Of a stretch of 64,000 nt of DNA, positions 29,660-39,361 are shown piece by piece; the first letter of the stretch is position 1, and every line of letters starts with the position of its first letter. The stretch lies in NCBI GenBank assembly GCA_014804655.1, contig JAAUZK010000032.1:124001-188000 (forward strand), read 5' to 3'. A program made the translations under genes and the position numbers. The notes beneath the pieces were generated by a model that searched no databases, was not told where the DNA came from, and saw nothing but the letters and a program-made list of their open reading frames with translations. This DNA is from Lachnospiraceae bacterium. GTDB lineage: Bacteria; Bacillota; Clostridia; Lachnospirales; Lachnospiraceae.

Positions 29660-31399
29660 TTACAATTCCACCTTTCTTCTGTTTGCCATCTTTTCTTCGT
29701 AAAGTTTCCGATACAGTTCACAGCCTTGTATCAATTCGGTATGCGTTCCGAATGCGGCTATATTTCCATTATCCACAACAAGAACCTTATGAAAGCGACA
29801 GACTTCCTCCAAATCATGCAAAATAACTAACAATGTTTTATCTGCGCAGTCTGCGAACAGATAATTCCAAATTGCACCGGCTGTACCGGAATCTAATGCA
29901 GAAGTAGGTTCATCAAGCAAAAATATGTTTGTGTTTCTGAAAAAGGCTCTCGCTAAATTGATACGCTGCATCTGACCATTTGAAATAGACTGAATCGTAG
30001 TATTCATTTCCGTATCATATCCATGAGCCAAAGTCTGAATAAAAGAATCCAACTGAGCGTTTTTGCAGGCAGCAATTATTTCCGCTTTACTTCCGTCTGA
30101 TTTCGCCACTTTAATGTTGTTCTCAAATGTTGCCTGAAAGAGAAATGCTTCCTGCGTTGTTACCGTAATATGATTTCTTAAATATTCAGGAGAAAGAGTG
30201 GCAAGATCCATTCCTCTGAAATAAATACAATTTTTTTTCGGCGTATATAATCCGCTGAGCAACTTGAACAAGGTTGTTTTACCGCAGCCGCTTAAACCTA
30301 CAACAGCAATTTTCTCTCCCTGATAAACGTAGAAATTGATATCATGCAATATAGTGGTATCTCCATATGAAAAAGTCAGTTTCCGCACTTCATAAACCGG
30401 CAATTTATCTGTCTGTACTGACGTTTGTATCCTGTTTCCTGACACAGCCTCATTTGGCAGTTCAAAAAGTTTTTGGATACGAATCACGCCTACTTTTGCG
30501 GCTGGCAGATAAAGGGGAATGCTGCCAACGATTTTGAGCCCCTCTCCAACGAACTCTGAACACAGGATAACGCTTGTCAATCTGCCTATTGTCATTTCTC
30601 CCCTATAAATGAAATATGCACTCAAAAGTAAGAGCAGGATTCTACTGATATGTCCGTAACATCGGTTGTATTCCTCCGTCAATTTCTCAAAAAACATGCG
30701 CTTTTTACGTGTTTTCCTATATTTGTCCAATTCCTCTTTGTGTTTTTTCTGAAATAGTTGTTCGAGTTGAAATGCTTTTATTAACATTACAAATTGAAGG
30801 GATTCGGTAAAATGAGAAAGCACTCTTGCAAATGCTTTCTTTTCGTTATCGTGAAACGGAGAAAGTTTTCGGGCAAAGAATACACTGGGAACTGCATTCA
30901 GCGGTATCAGACACAAAGCAAGCAGGGCAAATTTCCAATTGCACCATCGAAACAAGCAGACAGGGACAAGTCCGAGACATACGGGAAGAAATCCAGATTT
31001 CATCGACAGTCCAAGCCAGTTTTTTATGCTGTCTATATCCTTAGTAATCATAGCGAGCAAATCTCCGTCATCCATCTGCTCCATTGCGTAATACTGTGCA
31101 GAGCATAGTTTCATTCCGATTTTAGTCTGTACACAACGAGAAAATGCTGCCGTAATTTTACCGCTCAAAAAAGTGAATGCAGCTGTTCCGAGAATATAAA
31201 GCACTGTGCTGACGGATATGACCAGAAACTGATATACTGTCTCTTCGTATCCTTTTCCAACTGCATCAATAACATCTCCCAAATGCTGTGTTGCAAGAAA
31301 TTGGGCGGTTGCCGTACCAAAGGCAAAAAGCATCATAAAAACAATTTGAAAATATATCTTTCTACCGTAAATGTTTTTAAAAAATCTAATTAAGTACAT
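29660..31399 (-). CDS. ABC transporter, TM domain + ATPase
   Basis: EKIAVVGLSGCGKTTLFKLLSG, ISNGQMQRINLARAFFRNTNIFLLDEPTSALD. Confidence 0.93.
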   Translation of the reverse strand: MYLIRFFKNIYGRKIYFQIVFMMLFAFGTATAQFLATQHLGDVIDAVGKGYEETVYQFLVISVSTVLYILGTAAFTFLSGKITAAFSRCVQTKIGMKLCSAQYYAMEQMDDGDLLAMITKDIDSIKNWLGLSMKSGFLPVCLGLVPVCLFRWCNWKFALLALCLIPLNAVPSVFFARKLSPFHDNEKKAFARVLSHFTESLQFVMLIKAFQLEQLFQKKHKEELDKYRKTRKKRMFFEKLTEEYNRCYGHISRILLLLLSAYFIYRGEMTIGRLTSVILCSEFVGEGLKIVGSIPLYLPAAKVGVIRIQKLFELPNEAVSGNRIQTSVQTDKLPVYEVRKLTFSYGDTTILHDINFYVYQGEKIAVVGLSGCGKTTLFKLLSGLYTPKKNCIYFRGMDLATLSPEYLRNHITVTTQEAFLFQATFENNIKVAKSDGSKAEIIAACKNAQLDSFIQTLAHGYDTEMNTTIQSISNGQMQRINLARAFFRNTNIFLLDEPTSALDSGTAGAIWNYLFADCADKTLLVILHDLEEVCRFHKVLVVDNGNIAAFGTHTELIQGCELYRKLYEEKMANRRKVEL

Positions 31400-31440
31400 G
31401 AAAATTGTCCTTTCTGATTCATCCGGATATATCAGGAATA

Positions 31441-31457
31441 AAATGAACCGTTCATTT
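31441..31457. promoter_or_regulatory. TetR-type operator (AAATGAAC-C-GTTCATTT)
   Basis: Perfect 17-bp palindrome about 42 bp upstream of the ABC operon start. Confidence 0.75.
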
Positions 31458-31520
31458 CAATATTAGTGTAAAAGTAAAGGCGCTTTATGCACCCCGACTT
31501 TTAGAGCTTGCTATATGGTT

Positions 31521-32186
31521 TCAAGGCTGATAAGCCCGTTTAATGATTCCTATGCAAATTTCCTTAGCGACATCCCTTGGAATAGGTTCCTGTGGAAAGG
31601 AGAGATTTGAGTTCAAAGCCCACCACGTCAATGTATTCGTCAAAAAAAGAACGTGGGATGATATATGAGTAAGCTTCTGAATCTGTCCAACCTCCATATA
31701 TAACTTAAGATAATCGCCTAATTGTTTAAAATAAGCCCATTTCTGTGGTAAATATTCTTCACTGAGTTCCTCCAATATCCCCGCGTTTTTTTCAATATTG
31801 TCCAGAGCAAGCAGATAATCAGCAAAAAAATCAAATAATTCTTCCATCAGTTTAAAAAAATCTTTGCAAACATTTCCTTTATCATCAGTGATATTCAGGA
31901 TGGAATCAGATGCATTGTTCAGTACCTTTCTTAACGCCCCAATAAGTTTAGGAGCCTCTATCGGCTTAATAGGTAATGTTATTTCACTTGAAAGATAATC
32001 CTTATCAAGTGTTGCGTAAATTACGAATGAGAGAACAGCATCCTTTCCGGTAAACGCAGAATACATGGTGCCTACCGCGATTCCGGAAGCTTTCGCTATC
32101 TCCGCCATTTTTGTATTTGCATAACCGTTTTCATCAAACAGGCGTCCGGCTTCCAAATATATTTTTTGTAATCTTGGATTATTCAA
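31521..32186 (-). CDS. TetR family transcriptional regulator
   Basis: LQKIYLEAGRLFDENGYANTKMAEIAKASGIAVGTMYSAFTGKDAVL: TetR N-terminal HTH. Confidence 0.9.
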   Translation of the reverse strand: MNNPRLQKIYLEAGRLFDENGYANTKMAEIAKASGIAVGTMYSAFTGKDAVLSFVIYATLDKDYLSSEITLPIKPIEAPKLIGALRKVLNNASDSILNITDDKGNVCKDFFKLMEELFDFFADYLLALDNIEKNAGILEELSEEYLPQKWAYFKQLGDYLKLYMEVGQIQKLTHISSHVLFLTNTLTWWALNSNLSFPQEPIPRDVAKEICIGIIKRAYQP

Positions 32187-32205
32187 AATAATTCCCTCCC
32201 AATTA

Positions 32206-32222
32206 GAACGAACCGTTCATTT
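32206..32222. promoter_or_regulatory. second TetR-type operator (GAACGAAC-C-GTTCATTT)
   Basis: Same palindrome core as 31441..31457, about 20 bp upstream of the tetR start. Confidence 0.7.
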
Positions 32223-32421
32223 CAATTATATTGTTTTATTTTCTTTTGTCAAGCAAATCTTTACAACCTCAGTAATCCTAATCTGAGATTATCGTTCTAT
32301 CAGACAATATCCGGACAGGGGCTTTTATTTTAACTGTTCGAGAGGCAGGATACCTAAATTGGAGTGGCTTAAAAAGCTGGCGGTGATTATCTGCGGTCGT
32401 GATGCTTACCAGGGCACAGCA

Positions 32422-33300
32422 TTAAAAGCTATGCCCACCACCGCCGCCGCTGCTTCCACTACTGCTGCTTCCTCCACCGCCGCTACTGCCGCCGCTGCTC
32501 CCACTACTGCCGCTGCTTGTAGGATTGTAGGTGCGGCTTTCGCGGACAAAGAATGCCTTTGGCTGTGCATAGTTAAAGTGATTTCTGCCGCTGCGCAGAA
32601 TTTCTCTTCGCCCCGGTTTTTTGATTCTTGCGAAGAAACATACCAGCCCATAGTTCAACAGCAGTGCAAGGATGACGGCAAGCAAACCGTTGCTGATATA
32701 CTTCATAGGCTGAGCGATCTTCTGACCTTTAAGAAGTGTCAGAATTTGATCGTATGTGTGCGCCGCACAATCGTAATAATCTCCGTCGGATGCATAGCGG
32801 TAAACATTGTCCGTGATCGTGTCTGCATAGGATTCGGTGATTACCTTATAGACAGCCCCATCACTGTGAATCCATATATTACGGTTGTCCATGTCGATGA
32901 GAAAAAGAGTTCCGCTGGCTGTGCCGAACCGCTCTCTGTAATACTTCCGGGCATAGGATTCCGTGCCGCGGTCATTGTAGTCTATTGTCTTAAATGCTAC
33001 GTTTCCGTAGGAGGTGATCTCCTGCATTAATGTGGCAAGTTCCTGTTCTTCTTCATCATTAAGAAGTTGTGCATCATCCTCGATTATTGCACGGTAAGAT
33101 GTCTCCGCATTGACGTAAACCGCACTGTCGCCGGGGTCTGCCTGCTCTGTCTCTGTGTAATATACCGGCACGTAGTCCGTATAATTATTCTGTTTTTCTT
33201 TGGCTGTTTCCCATGTATACAAGATTGCCATTACAATTGCTGAGATGATCGCAATCCGCAAGCCGAATTTTATTCCATTATTCTCATGCATTCTCATCAC
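32422..33300 (-). CDS. TPM domain membrane protein with Gly/Ser-rich tail
   Basis: DDAQLLNDEEEQELATLMQEITSYGNVAFKTIDYND...YARKYYRERFGTASGTLFLIDMDNRNIWIHSDG (TPM); tail SSGSSGSSGGSSGGGGSSSSGSSGGGGGHSF. Confidence 0.85.
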   Translation of the reverse strand: MMRMHENNGIKFGLRIAIISAIVMAILYTWETAKEKQNNYTDYVPVYYTETEQADPGDSAVYVNAETSYRAIIEDDAQLLNDEEEQELATLMQEITSYGNVAFKTIDYNDRGTESYARKYYRERFGTASGTLFLIDMDNRNIWIHSDGAVYKVITESYADTITDNVYRYASDGDYYDCAAHTYDQILTLLKGQKIAQPMKYISNGLLAVILALLLNYGLVCFFARIKKPGRREILRSGRNHFNYAQPKAFFVRESRTYNPTSSGSSGSSGGSSGGGGSSSSGSSGGGGGHSF

Positions 33301-34930
33301 CTCCCCATCTGTTGAACTGCGGTAACCTACGTGTGGTCAGCATATTATATCTTCCGATGATGTCCATCAGTGTCCAGATGACCGCGCCCATAGAGATGAC
33401 CGCGCCACCGTAATAATACAGATCTGAAACGGGATTCCATATAATGATCACAATGGACAGCAGGATCGCCGCACCGGGCTTTACCAGTACCGGAAGCGAT
33501 TCCTTAAACGAACCTTTCTGTATAGATTGTTGTAATCTGTCCGTGGAGATTATGTACGCAAGGACAAAAAAGATTATGAAAACTGCAGTCAAAGCAACTG
33601 CATTACCGCCTCTAAAAGCCACAAATACCATAACAAACGGCATGACAAATGTAAATATCATTGCACCGATCATGATCTGTAATATTTTTATTGAACTGCC
33701 GGATTTCTTGGATGGCTTTCGTTGTCCGATTTCGGCATAGTTCACCCAACTGTCATCTACACCGGTTTTGTTTGCATGGCGGCTGTTTTCCTGCTTGGAA
33801 TACACATATCCTCTATCGTTTTCTCTCGTTTCCTTTTCTCTGATCCGCGACATCTGCGAAAAAGAAATCAAAGCACACACAAACGCGAGAAGCGCTGACA
33901 GGATCAGTGCAACGTTAGGTCTGATGGTAAAACGGAGATTCAGTATTATAAACAGCGGAATCGCCAGAAGCAGGGAACCGATCACATATTTTCTCCGATC
34001 TACCGGCAGGTCTGCTGCCGCCTTTCCGGTTTGCCCGTTGACCACGGCGTAGGCTACCCGGTCACCTTTTCGGTAAGAGAGGAACCACACCGGAAACATA
34101 GCCGACTCAGCGGCGGTACATTTCGGACGCAGTGCGTTTCTCAGGGAATATGCATTTTTCTGATCCTTCACATGGTATCGGGAACAGATGCTGTCATTCG
34201 CCAGTTTGCTAAAGCAGTCCTCGACCGCCAGTTCTTCGGCCTCCTGTTCATATACGCTGCTGTCCACATCACTGACATCTGCATAGAATCCGCTTAAATA
34301 TGACGGTGTAAAGGGCTTGCCTGACTTCATGTCATATGGTGAGATGGCTCCGCTCAGATCATCGGAAAAAGAAGCGGCCGCATCATAAGAAATCCCCTCA
34401 TAGGCTGCATCCACATCACTGACAATATCATAGTGCTTAGTAATCAGATAATCACCTTTCTGACGGCTTTCACTGCCGCGAAAAGTGATTTGTCCCTTTT
34501 TCTCAAAAGAATAGACCCAGTAGGGCATATAGATTCCGCGGAATTTCTCGATATTTTCTTCATCTTTTAACTCTTTCGGTGCAAAGATGGCACGGCGCAT
34601 CATCTTAGCATAGGAAGCCTTGCAGTCTTCTTTTGTCTTGGAAAAAGGAATGATATGGACAGGGCGGTGTCCTTTGCCGATCCTACTGTCCAGGATAGCC
34701 GTAGAGCCGCAGAAGCTGCAGAAAGTGGCGGCGGTGGTATCCTCACTCAGAAGCTCGGCGCCGCACTGTGAACAGGTAAAGATTGTCACATCATACTCCC
34801 GGCTCTCCTCGGCATCATGATCGCTCTGAATACTGTATGGGTCTACGGTGGTGCTGCAATAACTGCATAACATTTGCTGGGAGGCAATATCAAATTTCAG
34901 ATTGCTTCCGCAGTTTGGGCATTCGTACAT
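33284..34930 (-). CDS. zinc-ribbon membrane protein
   Basis: CPNCGSNLKFDIASQQMLCSYCSTTV and CSQCGAELLSEDTTAATFCSFCGS zinc ribbons, C-terminal TM helices; overlaps the TPM gene. Confidence 0.85.
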   Translation of the reverse strand: MYECPNCGSNLKFDIASQQMLCSYCSTTVDPYSIQSDHDAEESREYDVTIFTCSQCGAELLSEDTTAATFCSFCGSTAILDSRIGKGHRPVHIIPFSKTKEDCKASYAKMMRRAIFAPKELKDEENIEKFRGIYMPYWVYSFEKKGQITFRGSESRQKGDYLITKHYDIVSDVDAAYEGISYDAAASFSDDLSGAISPYDMKSGKPFTPSYLSGFYADVSDVDSSVYEQEAEELAVEDCFSKLANDSICSRYHVKDQKNAYSLRNALRPKCTAAESAMFPVWFLSYRKGDRVAYAVVNGQTGKAAADLPVDRRKYVIGSLLLAIPLFIILNLRFTIRPNVALILSALLAFVCALISFSQMSRIREKETRENDRGYVYSKQENSRHANKTGVDDSWVNYAEIGQRKPSKKSGSSIKILQIMIGAMIFTFVMPFVMVFVAFRGGNAVALTAVFIIFFVLAYIISTDRLQQSIQKGSFKESLPVLVKPGAAILLSIVIIIWNPVSDLYYYGGAVISMGAVIWTLMDIIGRYNMLTTRRLPQFNRWGGDENA

Positions 34931-35270
34931 AATAAACTCCTCTCACGTTGGCTCGACCTATGCATGGAATCCGGTACGGTATCTTTGAAAGGTCGTTTTC
35001 CTATTTCAGTATACGGTATAACGCGCTGTGAAGCAAGTTTGCGGGAAGGAGGAGTTGTATAGAATCTTGAGCTTTTGGTTTGAAAACAGAAAATATATAA
35101 AATTATTGAAATAAAAGTTGACACACCCTGTTTTTGCTGTTAATATGATAATATAAACTTTCGAAACAACAATTTAAAAGCTAAAACGCTTTTGAAACAA
35201 AAGAAAAGTTGTAAAGATAAAAAAATATGGTAAAATGAAAGGGGTCGGTTACTATGAGATGAAAGGGCAA

Positions 35271-35300
35271 GAAAATACGGTGAGAGGTAACCGTGTTTTC
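35271..35300 (+). promoter_or_regulatory. leader hairpin upstream of the PTS operon
   Basis: gaaaatacggt / accgtgttttc (11-bp stem with one G-U); alternative partner cggttac at 35246..35252 for gtaaccg 35287..35293. Confidence 0.4.
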
Positions 35301-35316
35301 TTAGAAGGTGTTTGAT

Positions 35317-36078
35317 ATGGACTCGATGGAGCAGCGCAGAAATCTGATTGTTGATTTGGTGAATCAGAGCGGAAGTATTAGCTTTGTACAGTTGAAAAGT
35401 AAGATTCCCAAAATATCGGAGATGACACTGCGCACAGATTTAAAAGCTCTTGATGAAGCAAAACGAATTGTCAGGGTGCACGGTGGTGCAAAGTCGGTAG
35501 ATGTTGTGATTGGAACCGATGATATGTTGAGCCGAAGGTCGGTGCGGAATATTGAGGCGAAGCAGCTGATCACGCAGAAAGCGTTGCAGCTAGTACGGAA
35601 GGACACGACGATTTTTCTCGATTCCGGAAGTACAACGACTATGCTTGCATCGATGATGCCGGATCAGTCGAATCTGATCTATACGAATTCGCTGACTTGT
35701 GCGGTTGAACTCTGTAAGCTGGAGAAACCCGCGATACATATTTTAGGGGGAACAATGAACCGATACAGCATGAGTATATGTGGGATTCATGCGATTCAGG
35801 ATGTATTGAGGATCAATTTCAACCAAGTATTCATGGGTGTTACCAGTTATTGTGAGCAGACGGGATTTAACTGCGGTGTTGATGAGGAGGCGGTCTTGAA
35901 AAGAACCGTCATGAATCAGGCCGAGCAGAAGATCGTTCTGATGGATTCTTCTAAAGTGGGTGTGAAGAATACTTATGCGATCTGTAGTCTGGAGGATGTG
36001 GATGTTATTGTTTCAGATGGTAATCTTCCGGAGGACTTCCTGGAGGAATGTAGAAAGTATAACGTCCAGATCATATAA
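35317..36078 (+). CDS. DeoR family sugar-operon regulator
   Basis: MDSMEQRRNLIVDLVNQSGSISFVQLKSKIPKISEMTLRTDLKAL; DeoR sensor domain FLDSGSTTTMLASMMPDQSNLIYTNS. Confidence 0.93.
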   Translation: MDSMEQRRNLIVDLVNQSGSISFVQLKSKIPKISEMTLRTDLKALDEAKRIVRVHGGAKSVDVVIGTDDMLSRRSVRNIEAKQLITQKALQLVRKDTTIFLDSGSTTTMLASMMPDQSNLIYTNSLTCAVELCKLEKPAIHILGGTMNRYSMSICGIHAIQDVLRINFNQVFMGVTSYCEQTGFNCGVDEEAVLKRTVMNQAEQKIVLMDSSKVGVKNTYAICSLEDVDVIVSDGNLPEDFLEECRKYNVQII

Positions 36079-36127
36079 GTTTTGTTTCAGTCAAGGGCAG
36101 ACCAATGTAATGTAAAGGAGAACATTT

Positions 36128-38029
36128 ATGAAAAATGGGGTACAGCGTTTCGGTAAATTTCTCTCAGCAATGATCATGCCGAATATCGGCGCATTGATTG
36201 CATTTGGTTTCCTTGCTGCATTTTTTAACGGCAGCGGATGGATTCCGCATGAGGGGTTTGCCACAATCTTTTCAGCAATTCTGGTTTATTTAATTCCTAT
36301 ACTGATCGCGGCGACAGGCGGAAAACTGATCGGCGGGGAGCGTGGAAGCATCGTAGGCGCGATCGCGGTTGTGGGTGCGATCATGAGTGATCCCGATACG
36401 ACTATGCTGATGGCGGCTATGATTATCGGACCGCTTGGCGGATTCTGCATCAAGAAATTTGATCAGGCGATGGACGGACATATGCCTGCGGGTTTTGAGA
36501 TGCTCATCAATAATTTCTCGGCCGGCATTCTCGGTATGCTTTTGGCGATGTTGAGTTATGTTGTGATCGGACCTTTTATGAATCTGATTCTTGCCATTCT
36601 GACGGCAGGAGTCAACGTATTGGTAGCGCACAGCCTGTTACCGCTGATCGCGGTCTTTATTGAACCGGCGAAGGTTCTTTTCCTGAATAATGCGATTAAT
36701 CATGGCATTTTCACTCCGATTGCCACGGCACAGGCAGCAGAAGCGGGCAAGTCCATCATGTATATGTTGGAATCTAATCCCGGTCCGGGGCTCGGCGTAC
36801 TGCTGGCGTATATGTTTTTCTGTGAAGATCAGAAGACGAAGCAGTCCGCACCGGGTGCAGTAATTATTCATCTGCTGGGCGGTATTCATGAAATCTATTT
36901 TCCGTACATACTTATGAATCCTCTTGTGATTATCGGTCCGATCATCGGCAATATAGCTGCGATTTTCTGGTATAACTTAACGGACTGTGGTCTGGTAGGC
37001 CCTGCTTCGCCCGGTTCTATCATTGCTTATCTGATGATGGCGCCCAGGAATAAAATATTTGCAGTGACCATGGGTGTATTGATTGCGGCAGCGGTTTCCT
37101 TCGTGATTTCTTCTGTGGTCATCCGTATGGCTAAAGGCAAGAGCCTCGAGGAAGCGCAGGAAGAGGTTGCAAATCGCAAAGCCGAGGCTAAGGGATTAAG
37201 CGCTGCTCCGGCAAAGATGAAAAAAGCGGAAGGCGTAAAAAAGGTTGTATTTGCCTGTGACGCAGGCATGGGATCGTCGGCTATGGGCGCAACGAAGTTC
37301 AGGAACAGAATCAAGGCGTTGAGACCGGATCTGACTGTCATCAATACTTCCGTAGACAATATTCCGGCGGACTGTGACGTGGCGGTGGTACAGATTACGC
37401 TGGTGGAGCGTGCGAAGAAATCCGTGCCCGATGCGCAGATGGTGACGATCAATAATTTCCTGGCAGATCCGGCATTAGATGCACTGTTTGAACAGTTGAC
37501 AGCGGAGAGTAATTCGACAAAGACAGAGGAAGCACCGCAGGATTCGGTCAAGAATACAGAAAAAGCGCTGTCAGAAGCGGCAGAAGAAGCTTCGATTGAG
37601 ACTGACAAGAAAAATATTTTGGTAAAAGACGGCATCAAATTGAACTTGTCTCCCGTTTCCAAGGAAGAGGCAATTCAGGCGGCCGGTGAACTTCTGACAA
37701 AATTGGGATATGTGGATGCCACCTATATCGCCGCAATGCAGGAGCGTGAAAAACTTACAACTACTTATATGGGTATGGGTGTGGCGATTCCCCACGGCAC
37801 CTCGCAGGCGAAAGGAACGGTTAAGAAGACAGGTATTGTTTTGCTGCAGTATCCGGAGGGTGTTGATTTTGGTGACGAGAAAGCGCAGCTTGTATTCGGT
37901 ATTGCAGGGATCGGCGATGAACATCTGGATCTGCTCAGCAAGATCTGCGGCATGCTGGAAGATGAAGACGTGCTGGAAACCTTAAAGACTACGGCGGATA
38001 TAGAGTGGGTAATGGAACAGTTAAATTAA
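36128..38029 (+). CDS. mtlA: PTS mannitol-type EIICBA
   Basis: MKNGVQRFGKFLSAMIMPNIGALIAFGFLAAFF (EIIC-Mtl), VVFACDAGMGSSAMGATKFRN (EIIB), TYMGMGVAIPHGTSQAKGTVKKTGIVLLQYPEGVDFG (EIIA). Confidence 0.94.
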   Translation: MKNGVQRFGKFLSAMIMPNIGALIAFGFLAAFFNGSGWIPHEGFATIFSAILVYLIPILIAATGGKLIGGERGSIVGAIAVVGAIMSDPDTTMLMAAMIIGPLGGFCIKKFDQAMDGHMPAGFEMLINNFSAGILGMLLAMLSYVVIGPFMNLILAILTAGVNVLVAHSLLPLIAVFIEPAKVLFLNNAINHGIFTPIATAQAAEAGKSIMYMLESNPGPGLGVLLAYMFFCEDQKTKQSAPGAVIIHLLGGIHEIYFPYILMNPLVIIGPIIGNIAAIFWYNLTDCGLVGPASPGSIIAYLMMAPRNKIFAVTMGVLIAAAVSFVISSVVIRMAKGKSLEEAQEEVANRKAEAKGLSAAPAKMKKAEGVKKVVFACDAGMGSSAMGATKFRNRIKALRPDLTVINTSVDNIPADCDVAVVQITLVERAKKSVPDAQMVTINNFLADPALDALFEQLTAESNSTKTEEAPQDSVKNTEKALSEAAEEASIETDKKNILVKDGIKLNLSPVSKEEAIQAAGELLTKLGYVDATYIAAMQEREKLTTTYMGMGVAIPHGTSQAKGTVKKTGIVLLQYPEGVDFGDEKAQLVFGIAGIGDEHLDLLSKICGMLEDEDVLETLKTTADIEWVMEQLN

Positions 38030-38091
38030 AGAATTCTATGCCTGAGAAGGGGTAATAGAGAAAACATTATAAAAGATCGGAGGAAACAAGG

Positions 38092-39348
38092 ATGAGAGTA
38101 AAAGGAGTCAGACTACATGGAGCACATGATATCAGACTGGAAGAGTTTGAGCTTCCGGAGATTAAGGATGACGAAATCTTAGTAAAAGTTGTCAGTGACA
38201 GTATTTGTATGTCTACATGGAAAATGGTGCAGGCGGGTAAAGATCACAAGCGAGTACCGGAAAACGTGGCGGAGCATCCGGTCATCATCGGGCATGAATT
38301 TACCGGAGATATTGTGAAAGTCGGAGCCAAGTGGAAAGATCAGTTCCATGAGGGTAAAAAGTTTGCGCAGCAGCCTGCGATTCCGGGTCAAATGGAATCA
38401 CCGGGATATTCCTATGAATTTTTCGGCGGCGCATCCACTTATTGTATTTTCCCCAATGATGTTATCGAGAAAGGATGTATCTGGGAATATGACGGGGACA
38501 GCTATTTCGAGGCATCTCTCGGGGAGCCGATGAGCTGCTGTATCGGCGGATATCACAGCAACTATCATACGGAGCACCTTTCTTATGAGCACAAAATGGG
38601 AACTTTAGCAGGCGGAAACATTCTGATTCTCGGCGGCTGTGGTCCCATGGGACTTGGCGCGGTAAGTTATGGACTTACTTTTGAAAACAAACCGAAACGT
38701 ATCGTTGTCACCGATATTAATGACGCTAAGATTGCCAGAGCCAGAGAAGTGATTCCGGAAGAAGAAGCGAAGGAGAAAGGAGTCGAACTGCATTATATCA
38801 ACACGGCCAATATGGAAGATCCGGTAGCGGAGCTTAGGGCGATCACGGAGGGCGTAGGCTACAGCGATGTGTTTGTATATGCGCCGGTAAAGAGTATTGC
38901 AGAGATGGGGAACCGGCTTCTGGCGGTGGATGGGTGCCTGAATTTCTTTGCAGGACCGACCGACACACAGTTTTCCGCAAATATGAATCTCTATGACTGC
39001 CATTACGCGAGAACGAAGATCATGGGTTCTACCGGCGGCAATACGGACGATATGAAAGAAGCAATTGCGAAATCGGCGGCGGGACTTATCAACTCGGCAG
39101 TTATGGTGACTCATGTCGGAGGCATTGATTCCATCGTTGATACGACCAATAATCTGCCGGACATTCCGGGCGGTAAGAAGTTAGCCTATATTCAGTTCGA
39201 CATGCCTATGACAGCAATTGAGGATTTTGGGAAAATAGGTGAGAGCGATCCGTTTTATAAGGAATTGGATGAGTGCTGTAAGAGGCATAAAGGACTTTGG
39301 TCAAAAGAGGCGGAAGATATGCTGTTTAAACATTTCGGAGTAGCATAA
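38092..39348 (+). CDS. zinc-dependent (MDR) hexitol/ketose-phosphate dehydrogenase, SorE-like
   Basis: HPVIIGHEFTGDIVKVGAKW; NILILGGCGPMGLGAVSYGL; PTS operon context. Confidence 0.8.
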   Translation: MRVKGVRLHGAHDIRLEEFELPEIKDDEILVKVVSDSICMSTWKMVQAGKDHKRVPENVAEHPVIIGHEFTGDIVKVGAKWKDQFHEGKKFAQQPAIPGQMESPGYSYEFFGGASTYCIFPNDVIEKGCIWEYDGDSYFEASLGEPMSCCIGGYHSNYHTEHLSYEHKMGTLAGGNILILGGCGPMGLGAVSYGLTFENKPKRIVVTDINDAKIARAREVIPEEEAKEKGVELHYINTANMEDPVAELRAITEGVGYSDVFVYAPVKSIAEMGNRLLAVDGCLNFFAGPTDTQFSANMNLYDCHYARTKIMGSTGGNTDDMKEAIAKSAAGLINSAVMVTHVGGIDSIVDTTNNLPDIPGGKKLAYIQFDMPMTAIEDFGKIGESDPFYKELDECCKRHKGLWSKEAEDMLFKHFGVA

Positions 39349-39361
39349 GATTCGTCTTGGA

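Noticed and set aside
32430-32520. Trinucleotide-like repeat tract as a microsatellite or CRISPR-like array
   Set aside because: Irregular GCC/GCT/ACT codons encoding the Gly/Ser tail; no fixed unit or spacers. No CRISPR array was seen anywhere in the window.
32359-33030. + strand 223-aa Ala-rich ORF
   Set aside because: Antisense to the TPM gene; its Ala-rich stretch is the reverse complement of the Gly/Ser-coding tail. No RBS or domain support.
37027-37662. - strand 211-aa ORF antisense to mtlA
   Set aside because: Ser/Ala-rich shadow of the EIIB/linker coding sequence; no motif.
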